Positions 10,551 to 21,608 of a DNA stretch of 64,000 bases are shown here, one piece after another. The translations under genes were made by a program, and so were the position numbers. The DNA comes from Nostoc sp. S4 (GTDB taxonomy: Bacteria > Cyanobacteriota > Cyanobacteriia > Cyanobacteriales > Nostocaceae). The stretch is from the NCBI GenBank assembly GCA_029379225.1, contig JAQYWR010000006.1, positions 1 through 64,000 of the forward strand, in the 5' to 3' direction. Under the pieces are notes generated by a model. That model saw only the letters and a list, made by a program, of their open reading frames with translations. It had not been told where the DNA came from and made no database searches. How positions within the stretch are numbered: position 1 is the first letter of the stretch; each line of letters begins with the position of its first letter.

Positions 10551-11224
10551 TATGTTAATGTGTTTATTTGTCGATTTAATCTTTAAATATTGCAGATTTA
10601 TAATTTAATAGCAAGTGTGATTTCTAAATAGAATAATAACTATTTTTTATCTACTAAAAGTCAATCGGATTACTGTAGTAAATTATGGTATTTGAATAAT
10701 TCAATGTTCATTAAATAAAGCTTTTTTATTACTGACATTTATATTATTAAATAGATAGTACATCATAGCAGAAATAAATCTACCATTTGGAACTAGTAAG
10801 AAGCTTAGAGGAACCTTAGAGGAACCTTAAAGTATAAGTATTCTTTCTTTTAACTTTAAAATTTTGACTTTTGCCTTCTTATAGTAGGCATAATTAAACA
10901 TCAAATACAATTCTAATTCTAATTATTAGCGAGCAATTCCTCGCTGATTTAGCATTATCAAGACTTTAATCTTGCTACAAACTTTAATTTATTTCTGCCT
11001 AGCTACTTAGTGTCTTTAAGCAATATTGTGTAAGGAAGTCGGTAAGAAAAAACATAACCATATTAAGAAAGATAAACGAGGCTGAAACCCTTTTTTTCTG
11101 CCTCCTGCTTCATCCCAACTACAAATATTTACACCGTTCTACTTAATTAGAGAAGCATACGGCGATGCCTTCACAATAGGCATCGCGGATTTTAGATTTT
11201 ATCGATCTAAAATCCCAAATCTAT
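10551..11224. other. AT-rich gene-free region between egtD and pnp
   Basis: These 674 bases hold no convincing gene. A short direct repeat (TTAGAGGAACC, twice) lies at about 10806-10828. A hairpin with arms 11162-11170 and 11178-11186 (GCGATGCCT / AGGCATCGC) lies 39 bp after the pnp stop codon. It could mark the pnp 3' end, but it lacks a T-run in the pnp direction. The egtD promoter must be in the lower-coordinate part. Confidence 0.5.
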
Positions 11225-13381
11225 TTAACGATTTAGCGCCGCAGCTTCCCTTGCTGCTGCTGCTTGGTCTGGGTGGATACCCAAGCGTGTGAGATTAATC
11301 CGACCTTTGTTATCAATTTCCCGCACTTTGATAATCACTTCATCGCCGACTGCGACTTCATCCTCAACTTTGCCAACGCGGTAGTCAGCTAGTTGAGAAA
11401 TGTGGATCATGCCTTCTTTTCCAGGCAGAAATTCGACAAATGCACCTATTGGTATAATCCGAGTTACACGCCCTGCATAGACATCTCCTTCGTGCAGTTT
11501 GCGCGTCATGCCTTGAATGATACTACGTGCTTTCTTTGCCTTGCTTTCATCTACAGCGGAAATTGTCACTGTGCCATCATCTTCGATGTCAATTTTTGCA
11601 CCAGTATCTTCTGTAATTCCCTTAATAGTTTTGCCTCCAGGTCCAATCACCAGACCAATCATGTCTGAATCAATCTTGATTGTTAACAGACGTGGTGCAT
11701 AGGGTGAGGTTTCGGTGCGCGGCCCGTCAATGCAAGCGAGCATTTTTTCTAGGATATGCAACCTGGCTGATTTAGCTTGGTGGATGGCTTGGGCAATAAC
11801 GTCTAAAGACAGACCGGAGATTTTCATATCCATTTGCAAGGCAGTAATTCCGCTATCTGTCCCAGCAACTTTGAAGTCCATGTCGCCCAAAAAGTCTTCA
11901 ATGCCCTGAATATCCGTCAGGACACGGACTTCGTCTCCTTCCTTAATCAAACCCATTGCTGCGCCACTAACGGGTTTAAGAATTGGCACGCCAGCATCCA
12001 TCAGGGAAAGGGTGGAACCGCACACGGAACCCATTGAGGTGGAACCGTTGGAGGAAAGTACTTCTGATACGACGCGAATTACGTAAGGGAATTGTTCTTT
12101 TGATGGTAGCACAGGCAACAGCGATCGCTCTGCTAAAGCACCATGACCGATTTCACGCCTTCCCGGCGCACGTAAGGGCTTGGTTTCCCCGACTGAGAAC
12201 GGCGGGAAGTTGTAATGGTGGATGTAGCGTTTGGATTGGTCTGTTTGCAAATCGTCGTTGAGGTTTTGAGCATCTCCTGGTGTACCAAGGGTACAAGCAG
12301 ATAATACCTGGGTTAAACCCCGATTGAATAAACCGCTACCATGAACTCGCTTTGGTAAAACATCAACTTGACAAGAAACCGGGCGCACTTCATCGAGTTT
12401 GCGACCATCAACGCGAACGTTGTCTTCGATGATTTGACGGCGCATGAAGTGTTTGGTAATGTCTTTAAATGTGTTACCAAGTGCCTTAGAGTTTGTAGTT
12501 GCGGCAACTCGAATCGGGTCTTCTTCTGGCAGTTCGGCGATCGCAGTTGCAATTCCTTCTTTGACGACATCTAAAGCAGCATCACGTTCGGTTTTACCCA
12601 AATCAAATTGCGCCAAAATTTTCTTAATTTCGTCATTGGCGCGATCGCGGATATAATTTTCCAGCGTCGGGTCTACTTCTGGTGGTGCTTCTTGCACTAA
12701 TTGCAAACCGAGTTCTGCAACCAAATCTTCCTGGGCTTTGATTAAGTCCCGCACTGCTTCATAACCAAAGTCAATCGCCTCGATGATATCTCGTTCTGGC
12801 AGTTGATTGGCTCCCGCCTCCACCATAATTACACCATGCGGTGAACCTGCGACTACTAAATCCAAGTCTCCAGCTTCAATTTCTGCATAAGTAGGATTGA
12901 TAATGAAATCATCTCCCACTAAACCGACCCGTACAGCTGCCATTGGCCCATTAAAAGGAATTTGAGCAATCAGGGTAGCAATTGAAGCACCTGTAACTGC
13001 TAGCACATCGGGTGGCACTAACTCGTCCATTGACAGCGTTAGGGCGACAATTTGCAGGTCATCGCGTAACCACGAAGGAAACAGAGGACGCAGAGGACGA
13101 TCTATCAGACGACTGGTAAGAATTGTTTTTTCTGGTGGGCGACCTTCACGCCGCATGATTCCTCCGGGAATTCTACCAGCGGCATATAGCCTTTCTTCAT
13201 AATCTACTGTTAGGGGAAGAAAATCAATGCCTTCTCTGGCTTGCGATCGCGTAGCCGTTACCAAAACAGCTGTATCCCCTGATTCTATCAAAACCGACCC
13301 ACCAGCCTGGGGAGCTAGTAGGCCTACTTTCAGTCGAATATCCCGTCCATCGAAGGATATTGACTTATCAACTTCAGCCAT
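11225..13381 (-). CDS. pnp: Polyribonucleotide nucleotidyltransferase (PNPase)
   Basis: This 718-residue enzyme carries out phosphorolytic 3'-5' RNA decay and, in cyanobacteria, also tailing of transcripts. Domain order is complete. The first RNase PH core starts [17 protein letters not shown] and the second starts [20 protein letters not shown]. The catalytic region includes [23 protein letters not shown] domain ([18 protein letters not shown]) and a C-terminal S1 domain ([20 protein letters not shown]) follow. The start [15 protein letters not shown] is standard. Many frames on the opposite strand are shadows of this gene. Confidence 0.98.
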   Translation of the reverse strand: MAEVDKSISFDGRDIRLKVGLLAPQAGGSVLIESGDTAVLVTATRSQAREGIDFLPLTVDYEERLYAAGRIPGGIMRREGRPPEKTILTSRLIDRPLRPLFPSWLRDDLQIVALTLSMDELVPPDVLAVTGASIATLIAQIPFNGPMAAVRVGLVGDDFIINPTYAEIEAGDLDLVVAGSPHGVIMVEAGANQLPERDIIEAIDFGYEAVRDLIKAQEDLVAELGLQLVQEAPPEVDPTLENYIRDRANDEIKKILAQFDLGKTERDAALDVVKEGIATAIAELPEEDPIRVAATTNSKALGNTFKDITKHFMRRQIIEDNVRVDGRKLDEVRPVSCQVDVLPKRVHGSGLFNRGLTQVLSACTLGTPGDAQNLNDDLQTDQSKRYIHHYNFPPFSVGETKPLRAPGRREIGHGALAERSLLPVLPSKEQFPYVIRVVSEVLSSNGSTSMGSVCGSTLSLMDAGVPILKPVSGAAMGLIKEGDEVRVLTDIQGIEDFLGDMDFKVAGTDSGITALQMDMKISGLSLDVIAQAIHQAKSARLHILEKMLACIDGPRTETSPYAPRLLTIKIDSDMIGLVIGPGGKTIKGITEDTGAKIDIEDDGTVTISAVDESKAKKARSIIQGMTRKLHEGDVYAGRVTRIIPIGAFVEFLPGKEGMIHISQLADYRVGKVEDEVAVGDEVIIKVREIDNKGRINLTRLGIHPDQAAAAREAAALNR

Positions 13382-13511
13382 TCAGTTTTTTTTCCTTCTC
13401 TTTCGCTATTCTCTTTCTGTGGCAATCCTAACATTTATGCCCTATGGCTGACTTCTGGTACATACAAAGTTAACTGATGATTGTTGACGGTTAATAGTCA
13501 TTGCTCAACTG

Positions 13512-14081
13512 TTAACAGCATCGATTGGCATCTTTAGAATGCAAAGTGCGATACAACATCAGCGCGTCTACCACTTCCCCATTGCCTAGCTTTGCGGCAT
13601 CAGGAATCCGCCCAATAATCTCAAATCCTAACGACTGCCAAAGTGTAATTGAAGCTATATTAGTTTCAAAGACCAAATTGAACATTATTGCCTCGTAGCC
13701 CAGATTTGCTGCTATCAATAGCATTGCCTCTCCCATGAACCGACCTATACCTTGACCCCGCAAAGGAGCTTGTACAATAAAACCAGCGTTGCAAATATGG
13801 CTACACCGACCGGGAAAGTTTGGCTTTAAATAAAATGCTCCTAATATTTCTTTTGGTTTATGTGTCGCATTTACAGATGATGCCTTAACAACAAACGCAT
13901 CCTTACTTAACCAGTAAGTGGAGAATTCTGTTTCAGATAGAGGTTGCTTTTGAGGATAAGTTTTACCTTCTACAATTACACTATTTAATAATGCTCTCAC
14001 AGCCTCCTCTTCTTGAGGATGCATATAATCTAGTTCCACTTTTATGCTATTTTTCAAAGTTTTAATAATCGGCAAAGACAT
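13512..14081 (-). CDS. GNAT family N-acetyltransferase
   Basis: This is a GNAT-fold acyltransferase of about 189 residues. The acetyl-CoA loop is in VQAPLRGQGIGRFMGEAML (motif A, R-G-Q-G-I-G). The motif B region has FNLVFETNIASITLWQSLGF followed by EIIGRIPDA, the usual end of amino-acid or antibiotic-type acetyltransferases. I chose the ATG at 14081 (MSLPIIKTLK). An upstream ATG at 14138 would add a hydrophobic 19-residue leader with no visible ribosome binding site. The substrate cannot be inferred. The gene is divergent from the SNF2 helicase with about 150 bp between. Confidence 0.85.
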   Translation of the reverse strand: MSLPIIKTLKNSIKVELDYMHPQEEEAVRALLNSVIVEGKTYPQKQPLSETEFSTYWLSKDAFVVKASSVNATHKPKEILGAFYLKPNFPGRCSHICNAGFIVQAPLRGQGIGRFMGEAMLLIAANLGYEAIMFNLVFETNIASITLWQSLGFEIIGRIPDAAKLGNGEVVDALMLYRTLHSKDANRCC

Positions 14082-14234
14082 TGTTAATAATATTTTAAAT
14101 AGCAGAATAAGTTTTAGTATAGAATTTGAAGACGACAAATATATGCTTAATTAATAAATAGTTAGTAAAAATGTAGATAGTCAAATCCAGGGGATTTAAA
14201 TTATTTAATTTTACAAGAATTTGAGTAGCGACAA

Positions 14235-17200
14235 ATGGCGATTTTACACGGAAATTGGATAGTAGAAAATCAAAATGGGTGCTTATTTATTTGGGGAGAA
14301 ACTTGGCGATCGCCACGAGTAAATTTGGCGTCGAGTGAATCTGGAGAAATACCATTACATCCATTGGCAATGACATCAGTTGAGTTAAGCGAGTGGTTGT
14401 GTTCCCAGAATATAGCAATTGCTAACTCGATCCAGCAACCCCAAGTTACTGTAACTACTACTGGGCGGACACGCAAAGCAACCAGTACTTCTGAGATTAA
14501 TTTGCCAACCTACTATCAAATAATTGCCCTACCAACTTATATCCCAGAAAGCACTGGTAAAGAAACAGCAGCGATTTTCCCCGTGCATTCTGCCAGTTTC
14601 GGGCTGGAAGCAGACTCACGGCAATATTTACAACCCTGGCGAGTTGAGGGTTTTTGTCTCACCCCCACCCAAGCAGTAAAATTTCTTGCTGCTGTTCCGC
14701 TCAATGCTACTAAAGGGGAAGATGCATTTTTAGGGGGAGATTTACGCTTTTGGTCGCAGGTTGCCCGCTGGAGTCTTGATTTAATTTCCAGGTGTAAGTT
14801 TTTACCAGTTATCAAACGGCAATCCGATGGTTCTACAGTTACTAACTGGCAAGTACTCTTAGATAGCGCTTTAGACGGAACTCGCCTAGAAAAATTTTCT
14901 GCGAACATGCCGTTGGTTTGTCGCACCTATCAAGAGGGGATCGGGAAATGGAAAGATGAGGGAGATGGGGGAAACCAATGCCCAATATATGTAGACTTCC
15001 CTACGGAACCTCAAGAATTATTGTTGGGATTTCTTAATAGCACGATAAACGCCCAAGTGCGAGAAATGGTGGGTTTCCAATCCCCGATGGAAGCCAAAGC
15101 CCCATTACCAGCTGCGGTGCGAGAGTGGTTGCCAGCTTTAACTAGTGGATCTGGTAAAGTCAATGCAGATGCGATCGAAGTGGAACGACTAGAAGCGGCA
15201 CTCAAGGCTTGGACTATGCCGCTACAATACCAACTGACTCTCAAAACACTCTTTCGTACCTGTTTTCAACTGCATTCTCCAGAATTTGACGAAACAGATT
15301 GGACATTGGCATATTTTCTGCAAGCAGCTGACAATCCAGAGTTTTTGGTGGATGCAGCAACAATTTGGCAAAATCCAGTTGAACGATTGGTGTATGAAAA
15401 TCGTACTATTGACCAACCGCAAGAAACATTTTTACGGGGTTTGGGACTAGCTTCTCGATTGTATCCAGTGCTTGCACGCAGTTTAGAAACCGAATATCCC
15501 CAATCTTTTCGTCTTAACCCCATTCAAGCTTATGAGTTTATCAAGTCTGTGGCTTGGAGGTTTGAAGATAGTGGTTTAGGAGTGATTTTACCTCCCAGTT
15601 TGGCGAACCGTGAAGGATGGGCAAACCGTTTGGGTTTGAAAATTACTGCCGAAACTCCAAAGACAAAGCAGGGACGTTTGGGATTGCAGAGTTTGTTAAA
15701 TTTCCAATGGCAGTTGGCAATTGGTGGACAGAATATTTCCAAAGCTGAGTTTGATAAACTTGTGGCTTTAAATAGCCCCTTGGTAGAAATTAATGGCGAG
15801 TGGGTGGAGTTGCGACCCCAAGACATCAAAACAGCCCAAACCTTTTTCGCTTCCCGCAAAGACCAAATGGCACTGTCTTTGGAAGATGCTTTGCGTCTGA
15901 GTACAGGGGATACCCAAGTAATTGAAAAATTACCAGTGGTCAGCTTTGAGGCGTCTGGGGCATTGCAAGAGTTAATTGGGGCGCTAACCAATAATCAGGC
16001 CATAGCACCTTTACCTACACCAGCTAGCTTTCAAGGACAGTTGCGACCTTATCAAGAACGTGGTGCTGCTTGGCTGTCCTTCTTGGAACGTTGGGGCTTG
16101 GGTGCATGTCTGGCGGACGACATGGGATTGGGTAAAACCATTCAGTTCATCGCTTTTCTTCTACATCTTAAAGAACAAGATGCATTAGAAAATCCAACTC
16201 TACTAGTTTGCCCAACTTCGGTTTTGGGCAACTGGGAAAGGGAAGTCAAGAAATTTGCGCCTAGTTTAAAAGTTTTACAATATCACGGTGATAAACGTGC
16301 TAAAGGAAAGGCATTTATAGAAGTAACTAAAAAGCATGATTTAGTTATCACTAGTTACTCGCTAATTCATCGTGATATTAAGTCGTTAGAGAGCGTTAAT
16401 TGGCAAATAATTGTTTTAGATGAAGCTCAGAATGTGAAAAATTCAGAGGCTAAACAATCAAAAGCAGTGCGGCAATTAGCAGCAACATTTCGGATTGCCT
16501 TGACGGGCACGCCAGTAGAAAATAGACTGCAAGAATTGTGGTCAATTTTAGATTTTCTCAATCCCGGATATTTAGGTAATCGGCAATTTTTCCAGCGGCG
16601 GTTTGCTATGCCTATTGAAAAGTATGGGGATACGGCTTCTTTGAGTCAATTACGTTCATTAGTCCAGCCATTTATACTGCGGCGACTGAAAAGCGATCGC
16701 CAAATTATTCAAGACTTACCAGAGAAGCAAGAAATGACAGTATTTTGTGGTTTGACTGCCGACCAAGCCGCACTTTATCAACAAGTAGTAGAAGCATCTT
16801 TAGCAGCAATTGAATCTGCCCAAGGATTGCAACGTCGGGGGATGATTTTGGCTTTACTAATCAAACTCAAACAAATCTGCAATCACCCAGCCCAATATTT
16901 GAAACAAGCCACATTAGAACAACATCATTCAGCTAAACTGCTGCGGCTAGAAGAAATGTTAGAAGAAGTTTTAGCAGAAAGCGACCGCGCTTTAATCTTT
17001 ACCCAATTTGCTGAGTGGGGTAAATTACTTAAACCTCATTTAGAAAAACAGCTAGGACGAGAAATATTCTTTTTATATGGCAGCACTAATAAAAAACAAC
17101 GTGAGGAAATGATTGACCGTTTTCAACACGACCCCCAAGGACCACCGATTATGATTCTTTCTCTGAAAGCAGGTGGGGTAGGACTGAATTTAACCCGAGC

Positions 17201-17483
17201 AAATCACGTATTTCATTTCGATAGATGGTGGAATCCAGCCGTAGAAAATCAAGCTACAGACCGAGTATTTCGGATTGGTCAAACTCGGAATGTACAAGTA
17301 CATAAATTTGTCTGCACTGGTACTTTAGAAGAAAAAATTCACGACATGATTGAAAGTAAAAAACAACTAGCCGAACAAGTAGTAGGTGCTGGTGAAGAAT
17401 GGTTGACTGAACTAGATACAGACCAACTTCGCAACTTACTAATTCTTGACCGCAATGCAGTAATTGACGATGATGCTGAATAA
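14235..17483 (+). CDS. SNF2-family DEAD/DEAH helicase-like ATPase
   Basis: This 1082-residue protein has a long N-terminal region (residues 1-590), including the bacterial-SNF2-associated part ending near LPTPASFQGQLRPYQERG. Two RecA-like lobes follow. Motif I is ADDMGLGKTIQF near residue 631. Motif II is LDEAQNVKN near 728. Motif III is ALTGTPVENRL. The C-terminal lobe has LIFTQFAEWGKLL, LSLKAGGVGLNLT and motif VI QATDRVFRIGQ near 1010. These proteins translocate on double-stranded DNA to remodel protein-DNA complexes. In many bacteria the gene is next to a SWIM zinc-finger gene (B. subtilis ywqA-ywqB). Here the SWIM gene is 5.2 kb downstream, beyond a minus-strand cassette. Confidence 0.95.
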   Translation: MAILHGNWIVENQNGCLFIWGETWRSPRVNLASSESGEIPLHPLAMTSVELSEWLCSQNIAIANSIQQPQVTVTTTGRTRKATSTSEINLPTYYQIIALPTYIPESTGKETAAIFPVHSASFGLEADSRQYLQPWRVEGFCLTPTQAVKFLAAVPLNATKGEDAFLGGDLRFWSQVARWSLDLISRCKFLPVIKRQSDGSTVTNWQVLLDSALDGTRLEKFSANMPLVCRTYQEGIGKWKDEGDGGNQCPIYVDFPTEPQELLLGFLNSTINAQVREMVGFQSPMEAKAPLPAAVREWLPALTSGSGKVNADAIEVERLEAALKAWTMPLQYQLTLKTLFRTCFQLHSPEFDETDWTLAYFLQAADNPEFLVDAATIWQNPVERLVYENRTIDQPQETFLRGLGLASRLYPVLARSLETEYPQSFRLNPIQAYEFIKSVAWRFEDSGLGVILPPSLANREGWANRLGLKITAETPKTKQGRLGLQSLLNFQWQLAIGGQNISKAEFDKLVALNSPLVEINGEWVELRPQDIKTAQTFFASRKDQMALSLEDALRLSTGDTQVIEKLPVVSFEASGALQELIGALTNNQAIAPLPTPASFQGQLRPYQERGAAWLSFLERWGLGACLADDMGLGKTIQFIAFLLHLKEQDALENPTLLVCPTSVLGNWEREVKKFAPSLKVLQYHGDKRAKGKAFIEVTKKHDLVITSYSLIHRDIKSLESVNWQIIVLDEAQNVKNSEAKQSKAVRQLAATFRIALTGTPVENRLQELWSILDFLNPGYLGNRQFFQRRFAMPIEKYGDTASLSQLRSLVQPFILRRLKSDRQIIQDLPEKQEMTVFCGLTADQAALYQQVVEASLAAIESAQGLQRRGMILALLIKLKQICNHPAQYLKQATLEQHHSAKLLRLEEMLEEVLAESDRALIFTQFAEWGKLLKPHLEKQLGREIFFLYGSTNKKQREEMIDRFQHDPQGPPIMILSLKAGGVGLNLTRANHVFHFDRWWNPAVENQATDRVFRIGQTRNVQVHKFVCTGTLEEKIHDMIESKKQLAEQVVGAGEEWLTELDTDQLRNLLILDRNAVIDDDAE

Positions 17484-17754
17484 CTTCGTAATGAGGACTT
17501 TAGTCCTTGAATTGAGCGATCAATCGCTGACTACAAATCTTATAAAATTCAGGTGGTATACTACTAGATTAAATGTGCGATATTAATCAAAAATATCACC
17601 CATTCATCAGCTTAAAAAAAAGTCGCAGTATTTATGATAGCAGCATTGCGCTTTTCTTTTACGGTGTGTCTATCTCTCTTCGTATTCATGGTAAAACTGA
17701 GTTTGGATAGGGAATTAAGTGATAAATAAAATTTACCAATCCTCCTACTTAGTA

Positions 17755-20700
17755 CTAAAAAAGCTCTTTTCTTTCCCAAGCGGATGGATTAAATATTTTC
17801 CAAGTAGTTTCAGATATAACTTTATAAAATTCTTGTTCCATTAAACTTTGCTTTATATAATCTCTATGCTCTCTATCATAATCTAACACTCTACTTCGCT
17901 CCAAAAAGTTATTAATATATTTTTCGCTATTAATAGGTGGATCAACTATAAAACTAGAAATTAGATCTACCATTAAATATGGTAGCAAAATTGAGAGAAT
18001 TTCATTATTATAATTTTTCACTTTCCTCTCAATCCAAGAAACTAAATATTTAGCTAAAGGAGTATTTGGCAATATATATTGTTTTTGAAAAATGATAAGA
18101 GCAATTTCATCCTGAGCACCCTCAATATTAATATCTTTTATTCCAATTAATGTGCTAACATTTGTTGTTCTTCTAGATAATGATATTAGCTCCCTCAGTA
18201 TCATCTCTTGACTAGAAGTACGAGAAGAAATTTTTTCTAATTCTAAGTCCGAAAAACTATACCAACGAGATAATTCTTCTTTTTTGACCCAGCGACAATC
18301 TACCCGTCTTTGTTCTCTGTGAATTATAATTGAGTCTACCTCTCTATTTTTAAAAACTGAATCCTCAGGAAAATTGCGAAGATTAGAACCACAAAGCATG
18401 GGTTCATTAAGACTTTGGAAGTCTTCAGAGTATAAAGCATTTCCTAAGGTAGTCAATGAAGTTTTACTAGATACTTCACGTATAAGCATTTCCGCAAATC
18501 TAAAGAACTGACAATCGCTTGTCCAAAAATACCCTTCATTAATAAACTCTGAAGGTGAAACCGCATTACGCTGTCCATTTCTCTCTACTAAAAGTAAAGG
18601 TATTTTTTCCATAGTATTAGTTAGTAGAGTTAAGTTCAAAGGCTCATTAAAAAGAGGACTAAGTAAATATTTACATTCTTGAGTAGCCCAAGTTAGAGAA
18701 AAATGTCTTTTTTCATATAATTCTTTTAATTCAGTTTCTACATGGTTGCAAAAGATGGAATAAATAGCTTGAAGCATAGTTTCTAGCTCTTGATTACCTC
18801 CTTCAAAACTAGAGCGTGCTACATTAGTCTTAGGGGCTGTTGTCCCTATAGCATTAGCAATTGCCACTATTCCAGTTCTCTTGAACCCTGGAGTACTAAA
18901 TTCTATTCGTACACCTTCAACACATGTACCAAGTACTATATCTTTTTCGTCTGGTTGCTTATCAATAATATTTAAGGTTCTTACATCTAAAAAAGACCAG
19001 ATTTTGAAGAAGTGAGACCATTGAACTGCATAGGCCACTGTAACGCCATCAATCTCTTGTTCTTTTACTTGTACTTTTCTTTTATTTATATCGGTTAATT
19101 CGCTATTATCTTCAACTGATATTCCACATTTTAAAAGTAAATTAGTTACAGCTTCTTTTGGAGATAAAAATCCTACACTAACTGCTGGATTATTATCAAT
19201 TTCAACTGTAACTTTAGACCCGGGAAAGCATATCCATCTTTCAGCATTTTTAAGTATATCTTCAATCTCAGCACTTTCTCTTATTTTAAGCTTAATTAAA
19301 GTTCCATGAGGGACTAATTGTTTAACAATATCATCTGTATGTTTATTAAGCAGCTGAATTAAATATTTACCATGTACTGAGCGTAATGAGAGTAATCTCG
19401 CTGAATCTTCATCTGGATGACAAGTTAATATTTCTACTTCATCAGCAATCATGAAAGCTGATAGTAAACCAATACCAAACCTACTAATAGGTGAAAAATT
19501 GGGATAGTCTCGTTTAAATTCTTCATCTTGATATCGAGAGGAACCCACCTTTAATAAATGTCGTTCTACAATGTTTTGTGTCATTCCTGTACCATTGTCT
19601 TTAACTGACAAAATACGCTGCTGACTATTCCAAGAAACTTCTATTTTTCCTGGTTCTTTTGAAGAATTATTTTGCTCATCAAATAAATGTTGAACACGAA
19701 TAGCATCAAGGGAGTTTTGTAATATCTCTCGAAGCACTATATTTGTATCATTGTACAGTGTATGCCCTGTAAGTAGATCAAGGATTTTAGCTTGGTCAAA
19801 GGTAAACTCAAATGTATTAGGAAGAAAGCCCTCTGTTTCAACATTATCATCATTAATGAAACGCCAAGGAAATTTATGATGCGTACCTTGATACTTGTTT
19901 GCTTCATTAACCCATTTACAGCTTTTGCTAATCTGATCTTTAACATACGAAAGAAAGGACGTTAAACCAAAAAAGCCTTCTTTTTCAGTGAAATAGGCAA
20001 AAATTTCAATAGTGTCTCTTGGTGCTGCCACATCAGGTTCATTTTCCCGATTAAGTCCTATTTTAGAGCGTATATTTCTGACAGATTTATGTTTTGCCCA
20101 TTCCTGCTGACTTATTGGATCAGTTGGGTTAATGCTGTGAAAAACAACAGAAGGAGTCCGATCATCTGTCATATGTAGTAGATCGGCAGTCCTCATTAAT
20201 ATTGCACAGTATTGCAGGTTAACTGTTTCCTTTTCGCTGCCACCGTAAGGTTGTGAAATTTTATATTTTTTAAAATCATTTAAATCATCGAGGTGATGAC
20301 TTTCACACACTAATGCCAAATCACGCCGGAACAAGGAACCAAGCGGCTGGAGCAACTTGTCAACTTCAGACACTACTGCATGTGTAATACCAAGGTGTTC
20401 GGTAACAGTTCCTAAAATCCAATTATGTACACGTTCAGCATGTTTGTGTCTTACAAATTCTTGATAGAGAAAACGTTCACTTTCATCAGTTGTAAGCTCT
20501 TTTATCTTTGCTTTGTAATCCCTACCAGAACTACCTCCGAATAATATCTTATCTCTATATTCTGGAAAACCTGAATCATTTCTTTTTTTATACTCTTCTT
20601 TAGTAACTAGCATTCCAAGGTCATGAAAATATATAGCTAGTACAGTCATTAGCCAATCTGTAGGACTCATAATATATTGCGTTTCATTAGGTATTAACCA

Positions 20701-20898
20701 TTCAAGAATATTAAGCATTTTATCAATATGAGAAATATCATGCTTAGTATACTCATCAAAAATACCGTGACCACCAATGAGTTGAAGAAGTTCTGCAATT
20801 TGCCGTTTAATATGTAATAGTTTTAGACCACTAAAAGCTGGTAATTCTTCTGCTTTTTCTGCTTGCTTTTCTGCTAAAGTATTTAGTGAATTAATCAT
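17755..20898 (-). CDS. HD-domain phosphohydrolase fused to Hsp90-like (GHKL) ATPase
   Basis: This is a 1047-residue, two-part protein. Residues about 30-300 form an HD-type metal-binding domain: H-x3-H in KHDISHIDKML, the HD pair in AIYFHDLGMLV near residue 93, histidines in RHKHAERVHNW and CESHHLDDL, and the late aspartate in MRTADLLHM. Residues about 370-600 form a GHKL ATPase: LREILQNSLDAIRV near 391 (N box), VKDNGTGM near 436 (G1) and SRFGIGLLSAFM near 476 (G2), arranged as in Hsp90/MORC proteins. The C-terminal 400 residues are not recognised. It is the last gene of a minus-strand trio after a membrane protein and a NUDIX gene. The AT-rich, HIP1-free context suggests acquisition. A role in stress or phage response is inference. 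Confidence 0.82.
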   Translation of the reverse strand: MINSLNTLAEKQAEKAEELPAFSGLKLLHIKRQIAELLQLIGGHGIFDEYTKHDISHIDKMLNILEWLIPNETQYIMSPTDWLMTVLAIYFHDLGMLVTKEEYKKRNDSGFPEYRDKILFGGSSGRDYKAKIKELTTDESERFLYQEFVRHKHAERVHNWILGTVTEHLGITHAVVSEVDKLLQPLGSLFRRDLALVCESHHLDDLNDFKKYKISQPYGGSEKETVNLQYCAILMRTADLLHMTDDRTPSVVFHSINPTDPISQQEWAKHKSVRNIRSKIGLNRENEPDVAAPRDTIEIFAYFTEKEGFFGLTSFLSYVKDQISKSCKWVNEANKYQGTHHKFPWRFINDDNVETEGFLPNTFEFTFDQAKILDLLTGHTLYNDTNIVLREILQNSLDAIRVQHLFDEQNNSSKEPGKIEVSWNSQQRILSVKDNGTGMTQNIVERHLLKVGSSRYQDEEFKRDYPNFSPISRFGIGLLSAFMIADEVEILTCHPDEDSARLLSLRSVHGKYLIQLLNKHTDDIVKQLVPHGTLIKLKIRESAEIEDILKNAERWICFPGSKVTVEIDNNPAVSVGFLSPKEAVTNLLLKCGISVEDNSELTDINKRKVQVKEQEIDGVTVAYAVQWSHFFKIWSFLDVRTLNIIDKQPDEKDIVLGTCVEGVRIEFSTPGFKRTGIVAIANAIGTTAPKTNVARSSFEGGNQELETMLQAIYSIFCNHVETELKELYEKRHFSLTWATQECKYLLSPLFNEPLNLTLLTNTMEKIPLLLVERNGQRNAVSPSEFINEGYFWTSDCQFFRFAEMLIREVSSKTSLTTLGNALYSEDFQSLNEPMLCGSNLRNFPEDSVFKNREVDSIIIHREQRRVDCRWVKKEELSRWYSFSDLELEKISSRTSSQEMILRELISLSRRTTNVSTLIGIKDINIEGAQDEIALIIFQKQYILPNTPLAKYLVSWIERKVKNYNNEILSILLPYLMVDLISSFIVDPPINSEKYINNFLERSRVLDYDREHRDYIKQSLMEQEFYKVISETTWKIFNPSAWERKELF

Positions 20899-21155
20899 TT
20901 TATTTTTTACCTCTAATAAATTAGAATTATTTTGTGTACAAACTACTCAGCAAGAATAACTATATTTATAAATGTACTTACACTAATTCATAAATATTGC
21001 TAATCTTTTTAATAACTCTGTTAATTTAAAGCTTGATGAATTCAAGAAGCAACAGTTTTTGTTATTTGAGGCTAAAGTAGTTACTCCTTAAGAATATGAG
21101 AAAAATTTACTAATAAATTTTCCTTTATAGCAATTTATTACCATCTTAATAGACT

Positions 21156-21608
21156 TTAATAGAAAGCCCTTTGCCCATATTTTTCTCTGTAACTATACAG
21201 ATTTTTTTTAGATATTGATGACAGTGGTTCAGGAAGTGAAGAGAGCAAAAACCAACCAATATCTGAACACTTTTCAGATTCTAAAATTTTTGAATTTCCA
21301 CTGATATGACGAGCAATGAAAGTTACAGAAACCCAATGTTGGTTTTCTTGATTTAAAAGATGGTCTGCTACGGAAAGTAATTCTAAGACTTCAATTTCGA
21401 TGCCATATTCTTCCAAAAACTCTCGATGGATTGCATTAGTTAGCTTTTCACCAAATGTAACTTCACCGCCAGGAAATTCCCAAAAACCTCTTTCATTCCT
21501 AGCTTTTTCACCTCTTTGTGCAAGAAATACTTCTCCTTTATTATTAAATAACATTGCTCCAACACCAACTCCAATGTAGTCATAACCTGCAATTAATTGG
21601 CAACTCAT
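21156..21608 (-). CDS. NUDIX hydrolase
   Basis: This 150-residue protein has a complete Nudix box, G-x5-E-x7-R-E-F-L-E-E-x-G-I, within GGEVTFGEKLTNAIHREFLE (about residues 45-67). The preceding GVGAMLFNNKGEVFLAQRG and ERGFWEFPGG are as in MutT-like nucleotide or NDP-X hydrolases. Every catalytic glutamate is present, so it should be active; the substrate is unknown. Its ATG overlaps the stop codon of the upstream membrane-protein gene by one base (TAATG), so translation is coupled. The HD/Hsp90 gene follows after 257 bp on the same strand. Confidence 0.9.
   Translation of the reverse strand: MSCQLIAGYDYIGVGVGAMLFNNKGEVFLAQRGEKARNERGFWEFPGGEVTFGEKLTNAIHREFLEEYGIEIEVLELLSVADHLLNQENQHWVSVTFIARHISGNSKILESEKCSDIGWFLLSSLPEPLSSISKKNLYSYREKYGQRAFY

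Noticed and set aside
11162..11186. Hairpin downstream of pnp as a terminator
   Set aside because: No T-run follows in the pnp direction, so it is only mentioned in the intergenic note.
11393..13451. Multiple open frames opposite pnp
   Set aside because: Shadows of a highly conserved gene; composition and starts are not gene-like.
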